A model generated the notes under the pieces. The model saw only the letters and a list, made by a program, of their open reading frames with translations. It made no database searches and had not been told where the DNA came from. From positions 4,368,771 through 4,432,770 of the forward strand of contig NZ_KV878783.1 of NCBI RefSeq assembly GCF_001890765.1: DNA of 64,000 nucleotides, read 5' to 3'. This document shows positions 54,705-63,840 of the stretch, in pieces. The position numbers were made by a program, and so were the translations under genes. The number at the start of each line of letters is the position of its first letter. Position 1 is the first letter of the stretch. The stretch is from Spirulina major PCC 6313. Its GTDB lineage: Bacteria; Cyanobacteriota; Cyanobacteriia; Cyanobacteriales; Spirulinaceae.

Positions 54705-57700
54705 CTAAGAGTGACGTTGGGGCTGGCGATCTAGGATGCCTGTTGGTTGAAAGCGGGACGGGGGATGGCGAAGTTCATGGAGCAGCGTGTAAAAGCAGGG
54801 GACAATCAGCAACGTTAACACCGTGGCGAGGGATAGTCCGGAAAAGACGACAACCCCCAGGGGTTGCAGAAATTCCGACCCCTCACCAATCCCCAGGGCG
54901 AGGGGAAAGAGGCCGAGGACGGTGGTGAGGGTGGTCATTAAAATCGGGCGGAGGCGTTGGGGGGCGGCGATCAGCATCGCGGCGCGGTGGGTGATGCGAT
55001 CGCGCTCCCGGATTTGGTTCGCCAACTCCACCATAATAATCGCGTTATTCACCACAATCCCCACCAACAGCACCGCCCCGACGATCACCGTCGCCCCCAC
55101 GGCCGTTTCAGTGACAAAAAGCCCCAAAATCCCCCCCGCCAACGCCAGCGGCACCGTAAGCATAATCACCAAGGGATCAAGGAGCGAATTATATTGCACC
55201 GCCATCACCACAAACACCAAGAACGCCGCCAGGCTGCCCAGCAGTTTTAACGAGGCTTGCAATTGTTGATTTGTCCCCGCAGCGGCACTGGGTAAGCGAC
55301 TCACCCCCTCCGGTAATTGAACCTGACTCGCGATCGCCTCCAATTCATCCAGAGCCGCGCTCAAACTCGTGCCCTCCGTTAAACTGCCTTCAATGAGCAG
55401 AATTTGCCGCTGATTAATCCGTTGAATTTCTCCCGGTGCGGGGCCGATTGCAATGTCCGCCAGGTCGCCCAGTTGCACGGCTTGGGCATTGTCGGTAAAG
55501 AGGGGAAGGCTGCTGAGTTGGTTCGCCTGTTGAATGATGCCGGGTTGCAGTTGGACGCGAATATCCACAAGGCGATCGCCCCGCTGCAATTGGGTCGGCA
55601 CTGAACCATCGAGGGCCGTTTGGATCGTCTCGCCGATTTCCTCCGCCGTTAACCCCAATTCCGTCGCCCGCTGCCAATCGGGGCGAATCTGGACTTCGGG
55701 GCGGGGTGGGACGGCATCGGGTTCGTAGCGAGCGAGGATGGCTTGCTGATCGAGGGCGGCGAGAATTTGCTCGCCGGCCGTGGCTAAGGATTGAGCATCT
55801 AAGCCCTGCAACACCACATCAATATCATCGCGGGTGGGGGAGTTACTGAGAATCAAGCCCCGCACCGAATCCGGGCGCATCCGAATCGATGCGCCAATTA
55901 AGCGAATTTGCTGGTTAATGAGGCCATTGACGCGATCGACATAGGCCCCCACGGCGGTATTGGGCTTGAGGGTGATCGTGCTCGACCCGCGCAGGGCATC
56001 GTTAACGGTGATATTGCCAAAGAGTGACCCCCCGGCGGTGGTGAATACATAGTCGGTTTCGGGTTGTTCGAGGAGGATTTGGTCAATGGCGGCCATGACT
56101 TGGCGGTTGGCTTCGATGGTGGTGCCGGTGGGAAATTGGGCGGAGAGACTGACTTGGCCGGTATTAATGCGGGGCAGGATTTCCTGGGGCAATTGCGGAG
56201 CCATCCACAGACTGCCACCGCCGAAAATGGCGATCGCGCCTAAAATCACCCAAACCCGATGGCGCAACACCCAGCGCAACACCCCCTGATAACTCCGGGT
56301 AAACCGTTCGACCCCCTGCTGAAACCCCTGAATGGGGCCGGTTTGCTGCACCCAGTTATTACTATTCGTCGCCAGCAAACGAGAGGAAAACGCCGGAACG
56401 ACGGTCAGCGCAATGATTAACGACGCAGCCACGGCAAAACTCACCGTCAGCACCAATTCACTAAAAATCAGCGACAAAAAGCCGCCAATCAACAGGAACG
56501 GCAACACCGCCACTAAGTTGGTCAAGGTTGAAGCGAGCAGGGCCGATTCTAAGGATTGGCTGCTGCTTTCCACGGTGCGGCGAATCCAGCGGGGGGAGCG
56601 GCGCTGACGATTGGGGGGACGTGGGGTGTCGCGATCGGCGGTGAGTCCCTTGGCGATGGTTTCGAGCATCACAATCGAGTTATCCACCACAATCCCCACC
56701 CCCAACGCTAACCCCCCCAAGCTGAACACGTTCAAGGACAGGTTAAACATCCGCATCAGGATCAAGGCGGTGAGGGTGGCCAGGGGAATCGCGGCCACGA
56801 TAATCAGGGTTTGACGGAAGGAGCCGAGGAAGAGGAGGACGACGATCGCGGCCAAAATTGACCCCGATAGACCTGCGATCGCCACATTTTGAATCGAATT
56901 GCGAATGAATTTCGACTCATCTAACGTCGCCGTCATCTCTAGATCCGCTGGCATCAGGTTCGAGGCTTGGAGATCCGCCAGCTTCGCCTTCACCGCGTCG
57001 ATCACCTCAACGGTGTTCGCTTCGGGCTGCTTTTGAATGCTCACCTTCACCGCCGGGCTGCGGTTCAGGGTCACAAAAATGCGCTGCTCTTCGATGTCAT
57101 CCCGAATCTCAGCCACATCCCGGAGGGTCACGGTGCGCGGCGTGTCGGCACTGCCCACATTAATCGCCAAATCCCGCACCTCATCCGCCGTTTGGAACTG
57201 CCCCACCACCCGCGTTAAGGATTCCGCATCGCCCCCCCGGAGCAAGCCCCCCGATGTGTCTACATTGCGTTCCCGCAAGGCATCGAGCACATCCACCACA
57301 TCCAACCCAAAGGACTGCAAGCGTTTCAGATCTAAATTCACCTGAATTTCTTCCTGCACGCCCCCGGTCACATCCACATTGGCCACCCCCGGCACGCGAA
57401 TCAATTCCCGCGCCAATTCCTCATCGGCAAAAATCCGCAAATCCACCGCTGTCAACGCGGGCGATGTGATTGCCAATTCATATACCGGCAGTTGAGACGG
57501 GTCAAATTTAAACAGGCGGGGTTGTTCGATCGTGTCCGGTAGGGTGCTGCGGGCACGGTTAAGGGTAGCGGTGGCATCGTTTAACGCCTGATCCACATCC
57601 GCACCGGGTTGAAAAAAGAGATCAATACTGATCCGCCCTTCGCGGGTTTGGGAAAAAATTTGCGTCACGCCTTCGGTGGCGGCGAGGGCTTCTTCGAGGG

Positions 57701-57917
57701 GGCGCGTCACTTCATTGACTGCTACTTCCGGCACTAGTCCCGGCGCATCGGCTCGCACCCCAATCCGAGGATAGGTAATGGAGGGGAGCAAGTCCACGGG
57801 CAACTGGCCGAGGGCAAAGGCTCCGAGGACGAGGAGTGCGATCGTCAACATCAGCGTGGCGATGTGACGGCGAATGGCAAGGATGCTCAGGCTGCTGGGG
57901 GGTGGGGAGGTCGTCAT
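54705..57917 (-). CDS. RND efflux transporter (HAE/AcrB-like) permease
   Basis: 1070 residues, full length for an inner-membrane RND pump with 12 helices and two large periplasmic loops. Seen: LPVDLLPSITYPRIGVRADA at the start, GVGIVVDNSIVMLETIAKG in TM4, VGIVVNNAIIMVELANQIRE in TM10 and LGLFPLALGIGEGSEF. In TM4 the second Asp of AcrB's proton-relay pair is Asn (VDN). It exports drugs, solvents or lipids with the adaptor gene just upstream. No outer membrane TolC gene is adjacent. A 241-base gap with tandem repeats separates the two genes. Confidence 0.94.
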   Translation of the reverse strand: MTTSPPPSSLSILAIRRHIATLMLTIALLVLGAFALGQLPVDLLPSITYPRIGVRADAPGLVPEVAVNEVTRPLEEALAATEGVTQIFSQTREGRISIDLFFQPGADVDQALNDATATLNRARSTLPDTIEQPRLFKFDPSQLPVYELAITSPALTAVDLRIFADEELARELIRVPGVANVDVTGGVQEEIQVNLDLKRLQSFGLDVVDVLDALRERNVDTSGGLLRGGDAESLTRVVGQFQTADEVRDLAINVGSADTPRTVTLRDVAEIRDDIEEQRIFVTLNRSPAVKVSIQKQPEANTVEVIDAVKAKLADLQASNLMPADLEMTATLDESKFIRNSIQNVAIAGLSGSILAAIVVLLFLGSFRQTLIIVAAIPLATLTALILMRMFNLSLNVFSLGGLALGVGIVVDNSIVMLETIAKGLTADRDTPRPPNRQRRSPRWIRRTVESSSQSLESALLASTLTNLVAVLPFLLIGGFLSLIFSELVLTVSFAVAASLIIALTVVPAFSSRLLATNSNNWVQQTGPIQGFQQGVERFTRSYQGVLRWVLRHRVWVILGAIAIFGGGSLWMAPQLPQEILPRINTGQVSLSAQFPTGTTIEANRQVMAAIDQILLEQPETDYVFTTAGGSLFGNITVNDALRGSSTITLKPNTAVGAYVDRVNGLINQQIRLIGASIRMRPDSVRGLILSNSPTRDDIDVVLQGLDAQSLATAGEQILAALDQQAILARYEPDAVPPRPEVQIRPDWQRATELGLTAEEIGETIQTALDGSVPTQLQRGDRLVDIRVQLQPGIIQQANQLSSLPLFTDNAQAVQLGDLADIAIGPAPGEIQRINQRQILLIEGSLTEGTSLSAALDELEAIASQVQLPEGVSRLPSAAAGTNQQLQASLKLLGSLAAFLVFVVMAVQYNSLLDPLVIMLTVPLALAGGILGLFVTETAVGATVIVGAVLLVGIVVNNAIIMVELANQIRERDRITHRAAMLIAAPQRLRPILMTTLTTVLGLFPLALGIGEGSEFLQPLGVVVFSGLSLATVLTLLIVPCFYTLLHELRHPPSRFQPTGILDRQPQRHS

Positions 57918-57969
57918 GGTGAGGAGTGGGAGCAGAGATGAGTTGATACAGTCGAGGGCTGAAAGTTAC

Positions 57970-58020
57970 CGAGGGCTGAGCGGAGTCGAGGGCTGAGCGG
58001 AGTCGAGGGCTGAGCGGAGT
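57970..58020. repeat. Three tandem copies of a 17-bp unit (CGAGGGCTGAGCGGAGT)
   Basis: Three identical units at 57970-57986, 57987-58003 and 58004-58020. The core CTGAGCGGAGTC is the reverse complement of GACTCCGCTCAG at 58067-58078, so the array can fold with it. Located between the RND adaptor and permease genes. Confidence 0.9.
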
Positions 58021-58075
58021 CGAAGCCCGGCCGCTTACCCTAATCCCTACGGGAGGCTTCGCCAACGACTCCGCT

Positions 58076-58132
58076 CAGGGTGCGCTAGGTTCAGGGTGCG
58101 CTAGGTTCAGGGTGCCCTAGGTTCAGGGTGCG
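58076..58132. repeat. Tandem array of a 16-bp unit (CAGGGTGCGCTAGGTT)
   Basis: Units at 58076, 58092 and 58108 (one base change) and a partial unit at 58124. The first unit joins the inverted copy of the 17-bp repeat core. Minus-strand transcription from the adaptor gene passes through both arrays. Confidence 0.88.
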
Positions 58133-58158
58133 TTTTGCCCGGATCTGAACGGTCGGGA

Positions 58159-59415
58159 TCACTGGGAGAGGAAACTGCGCTGGACGGTTTCGCCGCCGCT
58201 CAAGGGGCGATCGCTCTTCACGACAAAGGCTTCCCCCGGTTCGAGTCCCGATAAAATTTCCACCTCGCCATTGTTGCGCTGCCCCACCTGTACCGGGCGG
58301 GCTTCGACAACGGTGTCCGCCGTCTCCGTGCGCGGCACAAAGACTGTTCCCTCATCCCCCGCCGCTGACCAGTTCAACGCTGTTTCAGGAATGCGTAAGA
58401 TCCCGCGATCGGGGGTGTTCACGGTGACGCGGGCGAGGAGACCGCTGCCGATGCCGCCGCCGGGATTAGCGATCGCAATTTCCACGGGGACAAGCCGCGC
58501 TGCGGGGTCAGTCACCGGGGAAATGGTGGTGATCTGGCCGGTAATCGTGCGACCCGGCAGCGCATCGAGCGTCACTTGCACGCCTTGCCCAACCCGGAAC
58601 TGGGCTAAGTCGCGATCGGACACCTGGATCGTGATCTGAATCTGGCTGAGGTTGCCGATTTCTAAAATGGGTTGCCCCGGCTGCATAAAGTCCCCCGCTT
58701 CCACGGCGCGAGTCATCACCACCCCGGAAATTGGAGCATTGAGGCGCGTATCGTCGGAACGTTCGAGGCTTTGGGCAATCAGGGCGGCTTGGACATTAAC
58801 GCGACGGTTGGCGGCATCCACGGCGCGGGATTGGGCTTGGACTTGGGCGGTGGCGGCTTTGTAGACTTGTTCGGTGGTGCGGCGTTCGGTGTCGGCGAGT
58901 TCGGCGGTTTGGAGGGAAACGACCTGATCCGCTGCCAGGGATTTGTAGCGTTCGGCATCAACTTTCGCCTGCTCCCAAGCGGCTTTAGCTTGTTCCACTT
59001 GAGTTTGAACGGCGGCGAGTTCGGCTTTGGCTTGCTCCACTTCAAACTGACGGGCGGCGAGTTCGGATTGGGCTTCGCTGATGTCGAGGCGTTGGACGGC
59101 GTTGTCAAGTTGGGCAATGAGTGCGCCTTGGGCAACGGTGTCCCCCACGTCAGCGGTGAGGCGAAGAATTTGTCCGGCACTGCGCGATCGCACCACCACC
59201 GTCTGAGTCGGCGCAGTGGTTCCGGAATAGGCCAAGGTGGATGGGGTGGAACTCGGAGCCGCGATCGCCACATCCACAAGGGGCAGTTGATTCTGTTCCT
59301 CACCAGGGCCTTGGGGTTGGGCTTGGCTACTGCGTTCCCACTGACAGCCGACGATCGCAACGGCCCACGGTAAAACAAGCCATACTTTCCACTGGAGTTT
59401 CAGTGTTTGCAACAT
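58159..59415 (-). CDS. RND efflux periplasmic adaptor (membrane fusion) lipoprotein
   Basis: 418 residues. A lipoprotein signal ends in AIVGCQ (Cys near residue 24). A lipoyl half (RSAGQILRLTADVGDTVAQGA), a long coiled-coil hairpin (about residues 105-205, Gln/Ala/Glu heptads such as SELAARQFEVEQAKAEL) and the second lipoyl half (LNAPISGVVMTRAVEAGDF) precede the beta-barrel and membrane-proximal domains. The repeat of 'EQAKA.LAA.QTQ' in the hairpin may be internal duplication. It lies upstream of the RND gene on the same strand and would be its adaptor. Confidence 0.93.
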   Translation of the reverse strand: MLQTLKLQWKVWLVLPWAVAIVGCQWERSSQAQPQGPGEEQNQLPLVDVAIAAPSSTPSTLAYSGTTAPTQTVVVRSRSAGQILRLTADVGDTVAQGALIAQLDNAVQRLDISEAQSELAARQFEVEQAKAELAAVQTQVEQAKAAWEQAKVDAERYKSLAADQVVSLQTAELADTERRTTEQVYKAATAQVQAQSRAVDAANRRVNVQAALIAQSLERSDDTRLNAPISGVVMTRAVEAGDFMQPGQPILEIGNLSQIQITIQVSDRDLAQFRVGQGVQVTLDALPGRTITGQITTISPVTDPAARLVPVEIAIANPGGGIGSGLLARVTVNTPDRGILRIPETALNWSAAGDEGTVFVPRTETADTVVEARPVQVGQRNNGEVEILSGLEPGEAFVVKSDRPLSGGETVQRSFLSQ

Positions 59416-59554
59416 GGATCATGACAGGAGGTTTTTCACAGTCTGACACATTTTTTAATATTAGCTGCATGGCGGAAGACTGAGCCGATCGAAGTCCAAG
59501 ATTGGCAGAGTTCGACAGGCTCACCCCTCGATTTTGTGTTTGTGCGATCGCATC

Positions 59555-60577
59555 CTAACGCCGATACTCATCCCCACAATCACCAATCAAGGCAAACAGA
59601 TCATCGCCTTGGGACAATACCGCCTCCAGTTGCCGATCATCGTCATCGTCCAGTTGAAACGTGAAGACGCGCAGATTTTCCGCAATATGTTCGGCAATAC
59701 TCAACCGTGCGCCCACGATCGCCCCAGCTACCGCCTCTTGCTCCAACACATAGCGCACGGCAATATTGGCAATACTGACCTGATGTTTCGTTGCGATTTT
59801 TGCCAGGGTTTGCAACAGGTCTTGAAACAGTTGCCAACCATACCCCACATCCACCATCTGTTTATATTTGCCCAAACTGGCGGTTTTCAGTGACCAGCGG
59901 CTCGGCTCCCCTGCATTGAGAAATTGCTCCGTCAACAAACCACCGCCCAAGGTTCCGTAGGCCAACAACTTCACCCCCCGCGCCGCGCAAAATGGGGCCA
60001 TTTTCACCAAAGGACGGCGATCGATGAGGGAAAATTGCACTTGATTGGAAGCGATCGCAATCCCCGCATCAAGAACTGCTTGTAAATGTTCGGTGTCGAA
60101 ATTCGTCAGGGCCAGGTGTTTGATTTTCCCCGCTGTTTGTAGATCCGCAAGATGCCCCAAAGCATCGAAGTAGCGGCGATCGCCATAGTCCCACCAGTGA
60201 AACTGCATCAAATCCAAACAGTCCACATCCATCCGTTCCAGGGCGCGATCGACATTGCGTTCCACCACCTCACGGGACATCTCCCCCGGTCGAGGCACCC
60301 ACTTCGTCAACGCCTGTACACCAGTCCAAGCCTCTGCCCCCCGTTGCGCGATCAGTTGCCGCCGAAATTCCCCGATTAAGTCTTCCGCTGGCCCGTAATG
60401 ATCCGCCAAATCCCAGGTCGTCAACCCCGCATCCACATAGTCAAACATCTGGGCCACAGCTTGTTTGGGGTTAATCTTGCCATGGCCCCCGGACACTTGC
60501 CACATCCCATTCAGCAACGGACAGATGGCAAGGTCTTCGGTAAACTGGAATCGGTTCAAGGTAGGGTGTTGACTCAT
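59555..60577 (-). CDS. Aldo/keto reductase
   Basis: 340 residues. The AKR catalytic tetrad is recognisable: Asp and Tyr in WDLADHYGPAEDLIG, Lys in VQALTKWVP near residue 90 and His in DLMQFHWWDYG near residue 120. NADPH-binding parts follow (GVKLLAYGTLGGGLLTEQF; the end IVGARLSIAEHIAENLRVF). Substrate unknown. ATG 60577 is used; its start codon overlaps by two bases the start of the divergent peptidase gene. Confidence 0.9.
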   Translation of the reverse strand: MSQHPTLNRFQFTEDLAICPLLNGMWQVSGGHGKINPKQAVAQMFDYVDAGLTTWDLADHYGPAEDLIGEFRRQLIAQRGAEAWTGVQALTKWVPRPGEMSREVVERNVDRALERMDVDCLDLMQFHWWDYGDRRYFDALGHLADLQTAGKIKHLALTNFDTEHLQAVLDAGIAIASNQVQFSLIDRRPLVKMAPFCAARGVKLLAYGTLGGGLLTEQFLNAGEPSRWSLKTASLGKYKQMVDVGYGWQLFQDLLQTLAKIATKHQVSIANIAVRYVLEQEAVAGAIVGARLSIAEHIAENLRVFTFQLDDDDDRQLEAVLSQGDDLFALIGDCGDEYRR

Positions 60578-61631
60578 GGTGGATGCGGGCGACAATTTAA
60601 TCGATTTTGATTCTTTATTTAACCAGATTGCTGAATTAGTGCTCTGTCATTCCCCCAGCGGCTTAGAGGGTGAGGTAGACCAGTACATTCTCAACAGGTT
60701 GCGGGCCTTGGGGGTGGACTATTGGCAAGACTCAGCGGGCAACATTATTGCCAAGTTTGCGGGGCGAGAACCGGGTTCGGTGGCGATTACGGCCCATAAG
60801 GATGAAATTGGTGCGATCGTCAAGGCGATTCAACCCAACGGTCGGCTAGCCGTGCGGAAGTTGGGCGGCTCGTTTCCCTGGATTTATGGGGAAGGGGTGA
60901 TGGATATTTTGGGGGATCACCAAACGATTAGCGGCATTCTTTCTTTTGGCTCGCGCCATGTATCCCACGAATCCCCCCAAAAGGCGCAACAGGATCACGC
61001 CCCGGTGCAGTGGGAACAGGCTTGGATCGAGACGAAGCTTATGGTGGATCAATTGGCTGTGGCAGGGGTGCGGCCAGGCAGTCGCGTCGTGGTGGGGAAG
61101 CATCGCAAACACCCGATCCGTCTTCAGGATCACATTGCCAGCTACACCCTCGATAATAAGGCTTCCGTGGCGATTCTTTTGGCTCTGGCCCAGCGATTAC
61201 GAGACAAAACACCCCGCCATGACACCTATCTCGTGGCATCGGCGAAGGAGGAAGTGGGGGCGGTGGGGGCGTTGTATTTTTCCCAACGGCAGCAGCTTGA
61301 TGCGTTGATTGCCTTGGAGATTTGCCCCTTGGCGCGGGAATATGCGATCGCCGACAGCACCGCCCCGATCCTGCTCAACCAAGACGGCTACGGCATCTAT
61401 GACGAAGGCTTGACCCAAGACCTCGCCGACCGGGCACGACGGGCTAACATCCCGATTCAACAGGCGGTGATTGCCGGGTTTGGCAGTGATGCGTCGATCG
61501 CGATGAAATTTGGCCATGTGGCACGGGGCGCTTGCCTAGGGTTTGCGACGGAAAACACCCACGGCTATGAAATTGCGCCCTTGGGTGCGATCGCCCACTG
61601 CATCACCCTCCTCGAACAGTACCTCACCTAA
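60576..61631 (+). CDS. M42-family metallopeptidase
   Basis: 351 residues. Metal-binding sites of the M42 glutamyl aminopeptidase/cellulase-M family are present: ITAHKDEIGAIV near residue 70, YTLDNKASVAILLALA near residue 190, the general-base pair AKEEVGAVGA near residue 222 and NTHGYEIAPLGAI at the end. The usual Asp after the Glu pair reads ALEICPLA, an Asp-to-Glu change. It would clip N-terminal residues from peptides as a dodecameric cytosolic enzyme. Start codon overlaps that of the divergent aldo/keto reductase; GTG 60579 would avoid this. Confidence 0.9.
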   Translation: MVDAGDNLIDFDSLFNQIAELVLCHSPSGLEGEVDQYILNRLRALGVDYWQDSAGNIIAKFAGREPGSVAITAHKDEIGAIVKAIQPNGRLAVRKLGGSFPWIYGEGVMDILGDHQTISGILSFGSRHVSHESPQKAQQDHAPVQWEQAWIETKLMVDQLAVAGVRPGSRVVVGKHRKHPIRLQDHIASYTLDNKASVAILLALAQRLRDKTPRHDTYLVASAKEEVGAVGALYFSQRQQLDALIALEICPLAREYAIADSTAPILLNQDGYGIYDEGLTQDLADRARRANIPIQQAVIAGFGSDASIAMKFGHVARGACLGFATENTHGYEIAPLGAIAHCITLLEQYLT

Positions 61632-61690
61632 AATCAGGATCAAACGTGAGGCGCATCCCGGCGATCATCCCAGCCGCATCTCCCCCCAAA

Positions 61691-63025
61691 CTATTCACCC
61701 TCCGGCAGTTCCAAGATTTCCGTTTCCATCGTAAACGCTCCCAAACGGCCAATCAGGTCTTCCTGGGCTTGGATGGCATTGGCGAAACTTTGTTCAAACG
61801 TGGCAAACTTTTTCCGCATCGCATCAAACTGCTTTTGGGCATTTTTTTGGCGCGTGATCACATGTTCTAATTGGTTCGCAAAATCGGCACCATTAACATA
61901 AGTCCAAAGATCAAGAGCATAGCGGTTACCAATCTCAATGGATTGACTTTTCTCTTGAATCTTGATCATCTGATTGCGCAACATTGACACCGCCAAACGG
62001 TACGAAAACCAATCCACAATCAAAATATTATCTTCAAATTTAAACCCTGCCTCTACTCCATCCGGCATCGTTTTCGTCAGGAGGACAGCACAGGTCGCTT
62101 TTTTTTCAACAATGTCTTTTTTGAGCTTGGGAATCCAATCTTTTTGATAGTTCTTCGTGTTTTTGATTTCGTGGACAATTAAACCGCAATTTTGACCGTT
62201 GTACATCACAGATTGATATAAATCAACACCGTGAGCACCCTTGGTGGTTTTGTCGATTTTGTCCGTGGGAAAGGTGGATTTAATCGTCTTGAGAGCAAGG
62301 TTTTCGAGGGCTTCACCTTCGAGTTCAGTGGAACCTTGGGTAGATTTTTGCTGAGCGTCTTCGAGGGATTTCTGTGTGCGAGTGAGTTGTTCAGTTAGTT
62401 CTTCGATTTTGAGATCTTTGCTGAGAGATTTTTGTTTATAGTCTTCTTGTACTTCGAGGTACGCCTGTTCTTTCCAGTTTGCAAGCTGCTTCACCCGTTC
62501 TTGTTCAAGAATTTCGCTCACTTGTTTTTGAATGGTGAGAGCCTGTTCTTCTTTTTCGGCTTGGAGTTGCCGTTTTTGTACTTCGAGGGCGGCTTGTGCT
62601 TGGGTCAGTTCTTGAGATTTTTGGCGTTGTTCAGCTTGACTTTTATCGAGCTTTTCCTGATACTCTTGTTCTAGCTTTTTTTGTTTGGCAAGCTGCTTCA
62701 CCCGTTCTTGTTCAAGAATTTCGCTCACTTGTTTTTGAATGGTGAAAGCCTGTTCGTCTTTTTCGGCTTGGAGTTGCCGTTTTTGCACTTCGAGGGCGGC
62801 TTGTGCTTGGGTCAGTTCTTGGGATTTTTGGCGTTGTTCAGCTTGACTTTTATCGAGCTTTTCTTGATACTCTTGTTCTATCTTTTTCTGCTGCTTTTCG
62901 TTTTCTTTGTCCAGTTTTTTCTGTAATTCGACTTTTTCTCGGCTTAAAAAGTCTTGGACGGTTTCGCTCAAATCAAAGGTGTGGGAGCAGCTTGGGCAGG
63001 TGACTTTTGGCGTTTTGGCTGGCAT
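61691..63025 (-). CDS. DUF2130 coiled-coil protein with internal duplication
   Basis: 444 residues. A short CPSC motif near residue 10 suggests half a zinc ribbon. About residues 25-225 are coiled coil rich in Lys, Glu and Gln. Within it residues 47-113 and 116-182 are near-identical, a 69-residue offset. The last 210 residues are DUF2130: GAHGVDLYQSVMYNGQNCGL, IVHEIKNTKNYQKDWIPKL with an Asp...Glu-x-Lys pattern like PD-(D/E)XK nucleases, then VDWFSYRLAVSMLRNQM. Function unknown; a nuclease-like or DNA-related role is inferred. Confidence 0.88.
   Translation of the reverse strand: MPAKTPKVTCPSCSHTFDLSETVQDFLSREKVELQKKLDKENEKQQKKIEQEYQEKLDKSQAEQRQKSQELTQAQAALEVQKRQLQAEKDEQAFTIQKQVSEILEQERVKQLAKQKKLEQEYQEKLDKSQAEQRQKSQELTQAQAALEVQKRQLQAEKEEQALTIQKQVSEILEQERVKQLANWKEQAYLEVQEDYKQKSLSKDLKIEELTEQLTRTQKSLEDAQQKSTQGSTELEGEALENLALKTIKSTFPTDKIDKTTKGAHGVDLYQSVMYNGQNCGLIVHEIKNTKNYQKDWIPKLKKDIVEKKATCAVLLTKTMPDGVEAGFKFEDNILIVDWFSYRLAVSMLRNQMIKIQEKSQSIEIGNRYALDLWTYVNGADFANQLEHVITRQKNAQKQFDAMRKKFATFEQSFANAIQAQEDLIGRLGAFTMETEILELPEGE
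62480..62887 (-). repeat. Direct duplication of about 200 bp inside the DUF2130 gene
   Basis: Bases 62687-62887 and 62480-62680 encode nearly the same 67 residues, with a few conservative changes (for example Asp/Glu and Phe/Leu). The unit keeps the heptad register, so the coil is lengthened without a frameshift. Confidence 0.85.
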
Positions 63026-63176
63026 GACGACTTTTCTGTACCATCTTGACTGGTTGAGATTATTATCTACCCCCTGAAGCGATTGGGTGAAATATTTTCA
63101 AGCTGTGTTTGAATGACTCGCATGTTCAGAGGGAGACGGAGCGCGATCGCATCCGTTCCTCTGGTGTGGGCCGCAA

Positions 63177-63776
63177 TTACCACCAACGCAGGGTAAGGTA
63201 ACCCCGTTCGGGTTCGTTGGTTTCTTGGTCTGTGGGCCATTCCACAACTTTGTAGGTGCCGAAGATGTGATCCCACCAGTCAACGCCGAGGCCAAAATTG
63301 TGGTGCCACATATTATGTTTGTGGTGAACGTAGTGGACGGGCATTTTCATCCAGAAGCATTTGGTGGGGTTTTCGTGTTGTAACTGGTGGGCGTAGGCGG
63401 AAAAGGCGGCGTAGGCGATCGCCCCCAGGAGCCAACCGAGACCCGCTTCGACGGAGACGAGAAAGACGGGAAGCATGGCCGCGAACGCGCCTTTAACATA
63501 GTCAAGAAATTCCCACAGCACTCCTTGGCCTTCGTTGCGGCGGTGGTGGTCGCGGTGGCGTTGACCGATGCGGGCGTTGGCGTGCATGAGGCGGTGAATC
63601 CAGTATTCAACAAAGCTTGAAAAGACGAATGCCGCGATGAATAGGAGAATAAAAACCATAGAATTTTTGTGTTCGGATGATACGAGGGGTTGCAAGTCTT
63701 GATTAAAGGAGTTGTAACCGAGGAGGATTGCGAGACTGAGGACAGTCTGAAGCCTGTCACGCCCTGAGTGAATCAT
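63177..63776 (-). CDS. Sterol desaturase / fatty acid hydroxylase family protein
   Basis: 199 residues. Hydrophobic segments alternate with the His clusters of a di-iron membrane oxidase: HRLMH near residue 63, HRDHH near residue 73, and HYVHHKHNMWHHN near residue 148. This resembles beta-carotene hydroxylase and sterol-desaturase-like enzymes. The substrate may be a carotenoid or lipid. The start could instead be the Met 39 residues later (MVFILLF). It diverges from a Rieske oxygenase gene, whose product also acts on pigments or lipids in many cyanobacteria. Confidence 0.87.
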   Translation of the reverse strand: MIHSGRDRLQTVLSLAILLGYNSFNQDLQPLVSSEHKNSMVFILLFIAAFVFSSFVEYWIHRLMHANARIGQRHRDHHRRNEGQGVLWEFLDYVKGAFAAMLPVFLVSVEAGLGWLLGAIAYAAFSAYAHQLQHENPTKCFWMKMPVHYVHHKHNMWHHNFGLGVDWWDHIFGTYKVVEWPTDQETNEPERGYLTLRWW

Positions 63777-63840
63777 TGCAACTAAAGTCTGCTATGATCC
63801 TAGCTCAAAGATTGTTACAAATTTTAACTAGGAGTATAGG

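Noticed and set aside
57970-58132. Tandem arrays as a CRISPR array
   Set aside because: The units are contiguous with no unique spacers and no cas genes nearby.
58672-59373. 233-codon plus-strand frame inside the adaptor gene
   Set aside because: Gly/Leu/Phe-rich antisense of the coiled-coil region; no independent support.
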